Source of the DNA: Streptomyces sp. A3M-1-3
GTDB taxonomy: Bacteria > Actinomycetota > Actinomycetes > Streptomycetales > Streptomycetaceae
DNA: 64,000 nucleotides
NCBI RefSeq assembly: GCF_024213665.1
Contig: NZ_JANAVP010000005.1
Span: 227,927 to 291,926 of the forward strand
Reading direction: 5' to 3'
Below are positions 63,959-64,000 of the stretch, in pieces; position 1 is the first letter of the stretch; each line of letters begins with the position of its first letter. The notes beneath the pieces were generated by a model. The model was not told the origin of the DNA. It saw only the letters and a program-made list of their open reading frames with translations, and did not search any database. Position numbers and translations under genes: made by a program.

Positions 63959-64000
63959 CGCGCCACCCCTCCCAGCAACCGCTGAAGGGCGGCATCCAGG
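63955..64000 (-). CDS. rnpA: Ribonuclease P protein component (C-terminal end only)
   Basis: Only the last 14 codons lie in the window, reading [18 protein letters not shown]. This matches the end of RnpA, and the 4-bp overlap with yidD is the normal arrangement. The protein binds the RNase P RNA and assists tRNA 5' processing. The rest of the gene, rpmH and the dnaA/oriC region would lie beyond the right edge. Confidence 0.85.
   Translation of the reverse strand, partial: LDAALQRLLGGVAR

Overview
The window is high-GC actinobacterial DNA and is almost certainly a Streptomyces chromosome a few tens of kb from oriC. The right half carries the conserved origin-proximal order rnpA-yidD-yidC-jag-rsmG-parA-parB, then trxA-trxB, an anti-sigma/sigM pair, a pseudokinase gene, murJ, a DUF6049 gene, the CCA-adding enzyme, inositol-phosphate synthase, a class A PBP, femX, rpsF-ssb-rpsR-rplI and dnaB. 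Ten copies or near-copies of the ParB site (core TTTCACGTGAAA) lie in the window, nine of them between 33.7 and 61 kb. The sporulation gene ssgA and a dense GTG/ATG start pattern with AGGAGG-type ribosome sites also point to Streptomyces.

Layout. 0.0-20.0 kb: part of a HisC-like aminotransferase diverging from a LacI regulator, a metallophosphatase, a two-helix membrane protein, a collagen-like gene without a recognisable N-terminus, thiC with a TPP riboswitch, a YibE/F membrane protein, a frameshifted ssgA (its usual activator gene ssgR is absent), small membrane and cupin genes, a PLP lyase, a LysR regulator, a NUDIX protein, a flavohaemoglobin-like protein, a membrane-domain/MarR fusion, a GNAT, a decayed winged-helix gene, an Mrr-like nuclease and a serine hydrolase. 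20.0-30.4 kb: a scrambled accessory island. It holds two pieces of one glycosyltransferase gene on either side of a frameshifted helR (RNA polymerase-rescuing ATPase), remnants of a TniA/TniB transposon, an intact IS5-family element, a small cargo block (DUF488, DUF4186, RidA, WYL regulator) closed by a solitary IS end, an IS1380 element and a DHFR-like reductase. 30.4-64.0 kb: the conserved core.

How the parts work together. The core block combines replication (DnaB, SSB), chromosome segregation (ParA, ParB, parS), translation (S6, S18, L9, CCA enzyme, RsmG, RNase P protein), membrane insertion (YidC, YidD, Jag), cell-wall synthesis (MurJ, pseudokinase, PBP, FemX, alanine-racemase-like protein) and thiol/redox control (SigM, anti-sigma, TrxB, TrxA). 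Most genes there are closely spaced, many with 1-4 bp stop/start overlaps, and convergent ends carry strong perfect hairpins.

The most unusual items are the in-frame membrane-domain/MarR fusion, the ssgA frameshift with loss of ssgR, the broken helR/glycosyltransferase locus, a perfect palindrome made of two DnaA boxes inside the nuclease gene, the TIR-bounded cargo block, and a palindromic operator-like site stranded between two convergent genes. Assignments rest on reading the sequence and on memory of protein families; no database search was possible.
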